Assembly (NCBI GenBank): GCA_900555855.1
Contig: USML01000043.1
Coordinates: forward strand, 1-15,066
Direction of reading: 5' to 3'
Source: an uncultured Eubacteriales bacterium
GTDB lineage: Bacteria > Bacillota > Clostridia > Oscillospirales > Butyricicoccaceae
DNA length: 15,066 nt
Made by a program: the position numbers and the translations under genes. The notes under the pieces were generated by a model. The model had not been told where the DNA came from. It worked only from the letters and a program-made list of their open reading frames with translations, and ran no database searches. Each line of letters starts with the position of its first letter. Positions within the stretch are counted from its first letter, which is position 1. This document shows, piece by piece, positions 6,910 through 12,455 of the stretch.

Positions 6910-9036
6910 ATGGTAAAGCATGCAACCTTCCCCAACTATCGCGTTTATGAAACCACGCTGGGCGGCCGCAAGCTCAAGGTGGAGCTTGGCAAGATGGCCG
7001 GTCTGGCCAACGGCGCGGCCCTGGTCTCCTTTGGCGACACGACCGTCCTCACCTGCGTCACCATGGCCAAGGCCCCCCGCGACGGCATCGACTTCTTCCC
7101 CCTGAGCGTTGACTTTGAAGAAAAGCTCTACGCCGTGGGCCGCATCCCCGGCAGCTTTATGCGCCGGGAGGGCCGCCCCGGTGAGCGGGCGATCCTGGCC
7201 TCCCGAATGATCGACCGTCAGATCCGTCCCTTCTTCCCCTCTGATATGCGCAACGATGTCTGTGTCAACTGCACGGTCATGAGCGTGGATTACAACGAAT
7301 CTCCCGAGGTGGCCGCCATGCTGGGCGCGTCCATTGCTCTGTCTATTTCCGATATTCCCTGGAAGGGCCCCATTGCCGGTGTCCAGATGGGCTACACGCC
7401 GGAGGAGGGCTATATCGTCTGCCCCAACAGTGATCAGTACAAGCGCTCGCAGCTGCATCTGACCGTGGCCGGCAGCATGGAAAAGGTCGTCATGATCGAG
7501 GCTGGCGCCGATGAGTTCCCCGACGATATGATGCTGGAGGCCATTAAGCGCGGCCACGCCGTCATTCAGGAGCTGATCCAGTTCATCCGCAATATCAAGG
7601 CGGAAAACTTCAAGGAGCCTGCCGTTTATCCCAGCATGAAGGTCTCCGAGGAGCTGTTTGAGGCCGTCAAGGGCTATGCCATGACCGCCGTCAAGGACGC
7701 CGTGGATACCGACGACAAAACCGTCCGCGACGCCCGTATCGATGCCATCACCGCCGATGTCACCGAGCATTTTGCCGCAGAGTATCCCGACAGCGCCGCG
7801 CAGATCGGCGAATGTATGTATAAGCTGCAGAAGTATGTGGTTCGCCGCCTGATTCTGGATGAGGGCAAGCGCGTGGACGGCCGCAGCTTGACGGAGGTGC
7901 GGCCGCTGGCCGCTGAGGTGGGGCTGATTCCCCGCGTCCACGGCAGCGGTATGTTTACCCGCGGCCAGACCCAGGTGCTGACCATCTGCACGCTGGGCAC
8001 CCTGCGGGATGCGCAGGAGCTGGACACCACCTTTGAGGAGACCGGCAAGCGCTATATGCACCATTACAACTTCCCCAGCTACAGTGTGGGCGAGGCCCGG
8101 CCCTCCCGCAGCCCCGGCCGCCGGGAGATCGGCCACGGCGCGCTGGCCGAAAAGGCTCTGCTGCCCGTGATCCCCTCTGAGGAGGAGTTCCCCTATTCCC
8201 TGCGCCTGGTGAGCGAGGTCCTTTCCTCCAATGGCTCCACCTCCCAGGGCTCTATCTGCGGCAGCACGCTTGCCCTGATGGATGCCGGCGTCCCCATCAA
8301 GGCCCCTGTGGCGGGCATCTCCTGCGGTCTGGTCACCGAGGGCGACCGTCATATCACCTTCACCGACATTCAGGGCATTGAGGATTTCTTCGGCGACATG
8401 GACTTCAAGGTGGGCGGCACCAAGAAGGGCATCACCGCCATTCAGGTAGACATCAAAAACGACGGCCTCACCTATGAGATCATCGAGGAGGCCTTTGAAA
8501 AGACCCGCAACGCCCGTCTGGACATTCTGGACGAGGTCATGCTGAAGGCCATTCCGGCGCCCCGGCCCGAGGTCAGCCCCTTTGCCCCCAAGATGCTGAA
8601 GATCACCATCAATCCCGATAAGATCCGCGAGGTCATCGGCAAGGGCGGCGCGGTCATCCAGAAGATCACCGCCGAGACCAACACCAAGATCGACATTGAG
8701 GACGACGGCACCGTCTGCATCGCGGCGGTCAACGCCGCCGACGGCGAAAAGGCCCGCCAGATGATCGAAGCCATCGCCAAGGATCCCGAGGTGGGCGATC
8801 TGTTCTATGGCAAGGTCACCCGCATCATGAACTTCGGCGCCTTCGTGGAGATCGCCCCCGGTAAGGAAGGCCTGATCCGCATCAATCAGCTGGAAAACCG
8901 CTTTGTGGAAAAGGTGGAGGATGTTCTGAACATCGGCGACGAGACTTGGTGCAAGGTCATCGAGATCGATGAAAAGGGCCGCATCAATCTTTCCCGCAAG
9001 CAGGCGCTGAAGGAAATGGCCGAAAAGGGCGAATAA
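6910..9036 (+). CDS. pnp: Polyribonucleotide nucleotidyltransferase (PNPase)
   Basis: A 708-residue 3'-to-5' phosphorolytic exoribonuclease, a cytoplasmic trimer acting in mRNA decay and RNA quality control. The domain order is complete: first RNase PH domain (about 1-215), helical linker (about 240-310), second RNase PH domain (about 315-550), KH (about 560-620, with GKGG at 577-580) and S1 (about 627-697, with YGKVTRIMNFGAFVEI). Phosphate-binding and active-site segments include SNGSTSQGSICGSTLALMDA (440-459) and GDMDFK (495-500). D492 and D498 fall at the spacing of the two catalytic aspartates of E. coli PNPase. The start follows AAAGGTGG with about 9 nt spacing. It sits after rpsO and before a strong terminator. 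It is full length with no missing key residues. Confidence 0.98.
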   Translation: MVKHATFPNYRVYETTLGGRKLKVELGKMAGLANGAALVSFGDTTVLTCVTMAKAPRDGIDFFPLSVDFEEKLYAVGRIPGSFMRREGRPGERAILASRMIDRQIRPFFPSDMRNDVCVNCTVMSVDYNESPEVAAMLGASIALSISDIPWKGPIAGVQMGYTPEEGYIVCPNSDQYKRSQLHLTVAGSMEKVVMIEAGADEFPDDMMLEAIKRGHAVIQELIQFIRNIKAENFKEPAVYPSMKVSEELFEAVKGYAMTAVKDAVDTDDKTVRDARIDAITADVTEHFAAEYPDSAAQIGECMYKLQKYVVRRLILDEGKRVDGRSLTEVRPLAAEVGLIPRVHGSGMFTRGQTQVLTICTLGTLRDAQELDTTFEETGKRYMHHYNFPSYSVGEARPSRSPGRREIGHGALAEKALLPVIPSEEEFPYSLRLVSEVLSSNGSTSQGSICGSTLALMDAGVPIKAPVAGISCGLVTEGDRHITFTDIQGIEDFFGDMDFKVGGTKKGITAIQVDIKNDGLTYEIIEEAFEKTRNARLDILDEVMLKAIPAPRPEVSPFAPKMLKITINPDKIREVIGKGGAVIQKITAETNTKIDIEDDGTVCIAAVNAADGEKARQMIEAIAKDPEVGDLFYGKVTRIMNFGAFVEIAPGKEGLIRINQLENRFVEKVEDVLNIGDETWCKVIEIDEKGRINLSRKQALKEMAEKGE

Positions 9037-9063
9037 TCCCTCCCTTTCCCTCACAAACTCTTC

Positions 9064-9091
9064 ATAGGCAGGCAAACGCCTGCCTATTTTT
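9064..9091 (+). terminator. Intrinsic terminator of pnp
   Basis: ATAGGCAGGC (9064-9073) and GCCTGCCTAT (9078-9087) form a perfect 10-bp stem with loop AAAC, followed directly by a T-run. It lies 27 nt after the pnp stop and separates the rpsO-pnp unit from the regulator gene. Confidence 0.9.
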
Positions 9092-9104
9092 CAAAAATTT
9101 CTCC

Positions 9105-9123
9105 TGTCAACGGAGCGTTGACA
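9105..9123. promoter_or_regulatory. Perfect 19-bp palindrome upstream of the XRE regulator gene
   Basis: TGTCAACG (9105-9112) and CGTTGACA (9116-9123) are exact inverted copies around GAG. It lies after the pnp terminator and about 80 bp before the regulator ATG, where an operator would be expected. The size and symmetry suit an HTH dimer. The right arm contains TTGACA but no good -10 box lies 16-18 nt away. Operator function is inference. Confidence 0.45.
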
Positions 9124-9148
9124 AATCGAAACGCCCGTTTGGTGGTCA

Positions 9149-9189
9149 TTTTCTCCGGTTTTTGCTACGCTACAGCCAACCTGAGAAAA
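9149..9189. promoter_or_regulatory. Inverted repeat flanking the putative regulator promoter
   Basis: TTTTCTCCGGTT (9149-9160) and AACCTGAGAAAA (9178-9189) are inverted copies with one mismatch and a 17-nt centre. The centre contains a possible extended -10 (TGCTACGCT), preceded by TGGTCA (9143-9148) at 17-nt spacing from TACGCT. The right arm runs into the AAGGAG ribosome binding site. It could act as a DNA operator or, in RNA, as a hairpin that partly hides the ribosome binding site. Confidence 0.4.
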
Positions 9190-9203
9190 GGAGATGCGAA
9201 ACC

Positions 9204-10496
9204 ATGATGACTTTAGGACAACGAATTCAATCCTTCCGAAAGGAAGCAGGGTTGAGTCAGGAGGCTCTGGGCGAAGCGCTGCATGTTTCCCGGCAGGCAG
9301 TGAGCAAATGGGAGGGCGATGGCGGCGTGCCGGAGCTGGATACCCTGATCCTGATGAGCCGCCTGTTTCATGTGCGGCTGGGGACGCTGCTGGGGCTGGA
9401 GGAGGAAACACCCTCTCCGGAAAACGCCGCCGAGGGCGGCGAAGCGCCCGGCGCACAGCTCTCGCCGGAGGCGGAGCAGCGGCTGGAGGCACTCCTGCAG
9501 CAATACAGCCAGCAGGCCCGCCCCGCGGAAAAAAAGCCCCTTTCTCTCCGGGCGCGCATTGCCGCCGGAGCGGCAGCCTGCGGCCTTGTGCTGGCGCTGA
9601 TCCTGATCCCCAGAGCGCAGAACCGCGCGCTGCAGGACCAGCTGCAGGCCCAGCTCTCCACCCTGCAGGGGCGGCTCTCCACGCTGGAAAGCTCCGTCAG
9701 CAGCCAGAGCAGCTCCCTGCGCGATACCGTTCTCTCCATTTTGGAGACGCAGGACAACCCGGTGAGCAGCATGCAGGCCACCGTCCGCGCTCTGGACATC
9801 GGCGCACACACCATTTCGGTGGACCTCTCCGCCGGGCTGAAGACCGTTTCGCCGGATACGCAGGCGCAGTTTCTGCTGAAGTGGATCGACGGCGCCGGCG
9901 CAGCGCAGGAGGCCCAAACCGACTGGAGCAGCGCCTATCCAGACGCCCGAAGCAGCATCCTCCTGCCCCTGGGCGACGCCTCCGGAGGCCTGCAGATGTG
10001 CCTGCGTCTCAAGCTGGCAGACGGCACGCTGCAGCAATCCCCCTGGGATTATGCCGGCGTGGATCTGGCGCTGAGCGGCTATGTGCCCACGCTGGGCAAT
10101 AATCTTTACAGTCTGGCCTCCATCTTCGCCCAGAACGGCAATACGACCTTCTCCTCTCCCGCCGACAACACCCTGCAGCTCCAGCTTTTCCTTCCGCTGG
10201 ACAAGCAATGGCCCGTCTCTGCCCGCTACACCGTTACGCTGGATGACACCGTCCTTTATGACGGCGATCTGACCATCGAGCCCGCCATGGATTATCAGAT
10301 TGCGATGCTGTCCTTCCCGGAGGATCAGCCCCTCGCCATCCGGATGGAAAAGGATCATACGCTTCAATTTAACCTGTCCGTTATCGATACCTTCGGTCTG
10401 GAATACAGCTACGGCGAGACCGTGCGCTTCGACGGCAAGGATCTGCTCTTCCCGGAAATCGCCGAAAGCGGCGCGCCTGCCCACGCAGCTCCCTGA
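9204..10496 (+). CDS. Membrane-anchored XRE-family regulator with an extracytoplasmic domain
   Basis: A 430-residue protein. Residues 4-60 are a clear XRE/Cro helix-turn-helix (LGQRIQSFRKEAGLSQEALG, then VSRQAVSKWEGDGGVPELDTL). A linker (65-108) is followed by a basic patch, one membrane helix (about 117-136) and a heptad-like stretch (138-180, LQDQLQAQLSTLQGRLSTLE), probably a coiled coil. A domain of about 250 residues (181-430) should lie outside the membrane; I do not recognise it, and it looks rich in beta strands. This layout suggests a one-component sensor that passes an outside signal to DNA, broadly like ToxR or RodZ in topology but not in sequence. The start is the ATG behind AAGGAG (10-nt spacing); an ATG follows immediately at 9207. 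It lies between pnp and mlpA, the place of ylxY in B. subtilis. Target genes are unknown; the palindromes upstream suggest autoregulation. Confidence 0.85.
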   Translation: MMTLGQRIQSFRKEAGLSQEALGEALHVSRQAVSKWEGDGGVPELDTLILMSRLFHVRLGTLLGLEEETPSPENAAEGGEAPGAQLSPEAEQRLEALLQQYSQQARPAEKKPLSLRARIAAGAAACGLVLALILIPRAQNRALQDQLQAQLSTLQGRLSTLESSVSSQSSSLRDTVLSILETQDNPVSSMQATVRALDIGAHTISVDLSAGLKTVSPDTQAQFLLKWIDGAGAAQEAQTDWSSAYPDARSSILLPLGDASGGLQMCLRLKLADGTLQQSPWDYAGVDLALSGYVPTLGNNLYSLASIFAQNGNTTFSSPADNTLQLQLFLPLDKQWPVSARYTVTLDDTVLYDGDLTIEPAMDYQIAMLSFPEDQPLAIRMEKDHTLQFNLSVIDTFGLEYSYGETVRFDGKDLLFPEIAESGAPAHAAP

Positions 10497-10510
10497 CCCC
10501 CTTGGATTTC

Positions 10511-10527
10511 GGCGGGCTCTGCCCGCC
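10511..10527 (+). other. Hairpin between the regulator gene and the M16 peptidase gene
   Basis: GGCGGGC and GCCCGCC form a perfect 7-bp stem around TCT. It has no U-tract, so it is not a normal terminator. It ends about 6 nt before the AAAGGA ribosome binding site of the peptidase gene. The two genes are 53 nt apart and probably co-transcribed. Confidence 0.45.
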
Positions 10528-10549
10528 CTGCAGAAAGGATGACTCCTCT

Positions 10550-11797
10550 ATGGTAGAAAAAAAGCTTCTTCCCAACGGCGTCCGCGTGATCTATGAGCCG
10601 CTGGACCATGTCCGCTCCTGTGCCATCGGCGTCTGGGTGGAAAACGGCAGCTGCCACGAGCCGGACGAGCTGGCCGGTATGGCCCATTTTATCGAGCATA
10701 TGCTCTTCAAGGGCACAGAGACCCGCACCGCCGCCCAGCTGGCCCAGGCCTTTGACGGGATCGGCGGACAGGTGAACGCTTTTACCACCAAGGAGCATAC
10801 CTGCTTTTATGCCCGCACGCTGGACACCCATGTGCAGACGGCGGCAGACCTTTTGTGCGATATGGTGCTCCATTCCGTCTTTGCCCAGCGGGATCTGGAT
10901 CTGGAGCGGGGCGTTGTTCTGGAGGAGATCGGTATGTATGAGGATTCTCCTGAGGATCTGGTCTCAGAGATCCTTTCTGCCGCCTGTTTTCCCGGCCAGC
11001 CGCTGGGCAGGCCCATTCTGGGCTGCGCCGAGACGCTGGCCTCCATCGACCATGCCGCCATGGCCCGGTATCACCGGACGCATTATGTGGCGGAAAACAC
11101 CATCGTGGCCCTTTCCGGCAGCTTTACGGAGAAGGATCTGCAGGCGGTCTGCAGTCTCTTTTCCGCCATGCCCTCCGGGCAGCGGAATCGTTTGCCCTCC
11201 GCCTGCTACCAGAAGGCCGCCGTGGTCAAAAAGAAGGAGATCGAGCAGAACCATCTTCTGCTGGTCTTCCCCGCCGTCTCCGCCGCCGACCCCCGGCGCT
11301 ATCCGCTGGCCGTACTGAACAACATTCTCGGCTCCGGCATGAGCAGCCGCCTGTTTCAGCGGGTGCGGGAGCGCTCCGGCCTGTGCTATTCCATTTACAG
11401 CTATACCAGTCTGTATGCTTCCGCCGGCGTTTTGGGCGTTTATGTGGCGCTGGGCCGGGAAATGCAGCACGACGCGCTGGGCATGATCCGGGAGGAGCTT
11501 CTGCTGCTCCGGGAGGATGGCGTCACCCAGGACGAGCTTGTCCGCGCCAAGGAGCAGCTGAAGACCTCTCTGCTCATGGGTCTGGAAAGCACCAGCACCC
11601 GAATGTCGGCGCTGGCCCGCAGCGAGATGACCTATGGCAGCTATATCTCCCCCCGGGAAACGGCGGCCCTTCTGGAAGCGGTCACCCGGGAGGATGTGCA
11701 GTCGCTGGCCCGGCAGGTGCTGGATTTCGGCCGGCTGTCCTTCTCCGCCGTTGGCAATGTAGACGCGCCGGAGACCTATCTCGCGCTGCTGCACTGA
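10550..11797 (+). CDS. mlpA: M16 family zinc metallopeptidase (YmxG/MlpA-like)
   Basis: A 415-residue soluble pitrilysin-family protein related to mitochondrial processing peptidase. The inverted zinc motif HxxEH is present as HFIEH (46-50); the distal Glu is E126 in ERGVVLEEIGMYEDSPED, with conserved E119. The C-terminal half keeps the substrate-binding landmark MSSRLFQRVRERSGLCYSIY (264-283). All expected catalytic residues are visible, so it should be active. No signal peptide is seen. The ATG at 10550 gives the family N-terminus (LPNGVRVIYE) and follows AAAGGA; upstream in-frame codons would add an unlikely extension. B. subtilis has rpsO-pnpA-ylxY-mlpA-ymxH, so the location supports the call. 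The substrate is unknown. Confidence 0.93.
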   Translation: MVEKKLLPNGVRVIYEPLDHVRSCAIGVWVENGSCHEPDELAGMAHFIEHMLFKGTETRTAAQLAQAFDGIGGQVNAFTTKEHTCFYARTLDTHVQTAADLLCDMVLHSVFAQRDLDLERGVVLEEIGMYEDSPEDLVSEILSAACFPGQPLGRPILGCAETLASIDHAAMARYHRTHYVAENTIVALSGSFTEKDLQAVCSLFSAMPSGQRNRLPSACYQKAAVVKKKEIEQNHLLLVFPAVSAADPRRYPLAVLNNILGSGMSSRLFQRVRERSGLCYSIYSYTSLYASAGVLGVYVALGREMQHDALGMIREELLLLREDGVTQDELVRAKEQLKTSLLMGLESTSTRMSALARSEMTYGSYISPRETAALLEAVTREDVQSLARQVLDFGRLSFSAVGNVDAPETYLALLH

Positions 11798-11815
11798 GCA
11801 TTGCTTTCCCGCCGC

Positions 11816-11846
11816 AAAAGGCTCCCCCGCCGGGGGAGCCTTTTTT
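11816..11846. terminator. Strong, probably bidirectional terminator between mlpA and spoIIID
   Basis: GGCTCCCCC and GGGGGAGCC with flanking AAAA/TTTT give a 13-bp stem (11816-11828 with 11832-11844) and a 3-nt loop, followed by further Ts on the plus strand. On the minus strand the same hairpin is followed by TTTT, so it can also stop transcripts coming from spoIIID. Confidence 0.88.
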
Positions 11847-11866
11847 CTTCTGCCTTTTTCCTGTTC

Positions 11867-11933
11867 GGCCCCGCGTTCACCGCAGGTCCTCCTCCTCGTG
11901 CAGCTTCCGATATTTTTCCCGTGTTGCCTGCCC
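11867..11933 (-). pseudogene. Second copy of the spoIIID 3' end (67-bp direct repeat, copy A)
   Basis: This 67-bp stretch matches 12041-12107 at 65 of 67 positions. On the minus strand it reads GQATREKYRKLHEEEDLR and then TGA, the last 18 codons of spoIIID, plus 10 bp beyond the stop. Both differences (11892/12066 and 11921/12095) are silent: GAG against GAA and CGG against AGG. The offset is 174 bp, exactly 58 codons, so this copy is in frame with spoIIID. It has no start codon or ribosome binding site of its own. The stretch between the mlpA terminator and spoIIID contains no other gene that I can support. Confidence 0.85.
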
Positions 11934-11937
11934 TTCT

Positions 11938-11961
11938 CCCCACAAAATAAATTTTGTGGGG
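11938..11961. repeat. Palindrome 1 of the spacer
   Basis: CCCCACAAAAT and ATTTTGTGGGG are perfect 11-bp inverted copies around AA. It is the first of three palindromes between the two copies of the spoIIID 3' end. No U-tract follows on either strand. Confidence 0.7.
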
Positions 11962-11978
11962 GCCCCGGGAATTTCATA

Positions 11979-12007
11979 GATTTCCGGCAAGTAAATTGCC
12001 GGAAATC
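11979..12007. repeat. Palindrome 2 of the spacer
   Basis: GATTTCCGGCAA (11979-11990) and TTGCCGGAAATC (11996-12007) are perfect 12-bp inverted copies with a 5-nt loop. It is too GC-balanced and lacks a T-tail, so an ordinary terminator is unlikely. Confidence 0.7.
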
Positions 12008-12008
12008 G

Positions 12009-12030
12009 TACGGCGGCACTCGCCGCCGTA
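12009..12030. repeat. Palindrome 3 of the spacer
   Basis: TACGGCGGC (12009-12017) and GCCGCCGTA (12022-12030) are perfect 9-bp inverted copies with a 4-nt loop, starting two bases after palindrome 2. It ends 20 bp before the spoIIID stop codon. Confidence 0.7.
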
Positions 12031-12040
12031 ACGGCGGGCA

Positions 12041-12107
12041 GGCCCCGCGTTCACCGCAGGTCCTCTTCCTCGTGCAGCTTCCGATATTTTTCCCTTGTTG
12101 CCTGCCC
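12041..12107 (-). repeat. 67-bp direct repeat, copy B (3' end of intact spoIIID)
   Basis: This is the partner of 11867-11933. It covers spoIIID codons 72-89, the stop codon and 10 bp of downstream sequence. The match ends abruptly at both sides (A/C at 12040/11866 and G/T at 12108/11934), giving sharp boundaries. Confidence 0.88.
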
Positions 12108-12320
12108 GCCGCGAAGATGGCGCTCCCGCTTGTTTTCCTCCAAAACGGCCCGCACCTGCACATACAGGCTCCGGTCGATGGCATAAAGCCGGGCCGTCAC
12201 ATCCTTATGCACGCTGGATTTGCTCAGGCCAAACCTTTTGGCGGCCGCCCGAACGGTGGCCCGCTGCTCCACGATATAATTGCCCAGCTCACAGGCCCGG
12301 TCCTCCATGTTCTCTGTCAC
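12051..12320 (-). CDS. spoIIID: SpoIIID, mother-cell sporulation transcription factor
   Basis: An 89-residue DNA-binding protein (93 in B. subtilis). In sporulating Bacillus and Clostridia, SpoIIID is made in the mother cell under sigma-E and activates or represses part of that regulon, including sigK. The helix-turn-helix is at about 21-41 (ATVRAAAKRFGLSKSSVHKD). The basic C-terminal region KRERHLRGGQATREKYRK (64-81), which also contacts DNA in B. subtilis, is intact. The GTG start is chosen because it leaves 18 residues up to YIVE, the same as in B. subtilis SpoIIID, and follows AGGGGAG at about 10 nt. An upstream TTG would add 7 residues and leave no ribosome binding site. It is convergent with mlpA and divergent from the ATPase gene. 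Its last 18 codons are duplicated downstream. Confidence 0.95.
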   Translation of the reverse strand: MTENMEDRACELGNYIVEQRATVRAAAKRFGLSKSSVHKDVTARLYAIDRSLYVQVRAVLEENKRERHLRGGQATREKYRKLHEEEDLR

Positions 12321-12353
12321 GCTGTCCACGCTCCCCTGCAATTCTGCTGGTCC

Positions 12354-12383
12354 AGCCTATGCGGCGGCAGGGGCGCTTATGCC
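12354..12383 (-). promoter_or_regulatory. Candidate sigma-E promoter of spoIIID
   Basis: On the minus strand, GGCATA (12383-12378) and CATAGGCT (12361-12354) leave 16 nt between the two CATA cores. Sigma-E promoters of sporulating Bacillus have a CATA-containing -35 and a -10 starting CATA at about this distance. The predicted start near 12348 gives a leader of about 28 nt that includes the ribosome binding site. spoIIID is a sigma-E gene in B. subtilis. Confidence 0.5.
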
Positions 12384-12395
12384 AAAAAAAGGCTT

Positions 12396-12425
12396 GTCAT
12401 ACCCCGTCCCTCCGGCGCATAGGCT
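12396..12425 (+). promoter_or_regulatory. Candidate sigma-E promoter of the P-type ATPase gene
   Basis: GTCATA (12396-12401) and CATAGGCT (12418-12425) again leave 16 nt between CATA cores. CGCATAGGCT (12416-12425) is identical to the minus-strand element in front of spoIIID. The predicted start near 12431 gives a leader of about 25 nt. A sigma-A reading (TTGTCA at 12394-12399) finds no good -10 at 16-18 nt. Confidence 0.5.
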
Positions 12426-12455
12426 TGTACCAAACTGCACTGGGAGCGTGATGCT

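Noticed and set aside
6775..9075. A 766-codon minus-strand frame antisense to pnp
   Set aside because: It is a shadow of pnp, whose catalytic, KH and S1 motifs are unambiguous.
9118..9123. TTGACA as the -35 of the regulator gene
   Set aside because: The sequence 16-18 nt downstream (around GGTGGTC) does not resemble a -10 box; the hexamer is better explained as an arm of the 19-bp palindrome.
11867..12107. A minimal CRISPR array in the repeat region
   Set aside because: There are only two copies of 67 bp, one is the end of a real gene, and the 107-bp spacer is palindromic; none of this fits CRISPR.
10964..12184. A 406-codon minus-strand frame crossing mlpA, the terminator and the spoIIID repeat
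   Set aside because: It overlaps the intact M16 peptidase and real spoIIID in the wrong frame; the repeated peptide in it is only the out-of-frame reading of the 67-bp DNA repeat.
12321..12341. TTG at 12341 as the spoIIID start
   Set aside because: It would add seven residues not found in SpoIIID proteins and has no ribosome binding site; the GTG at 12320 gives the family N-terminus length.
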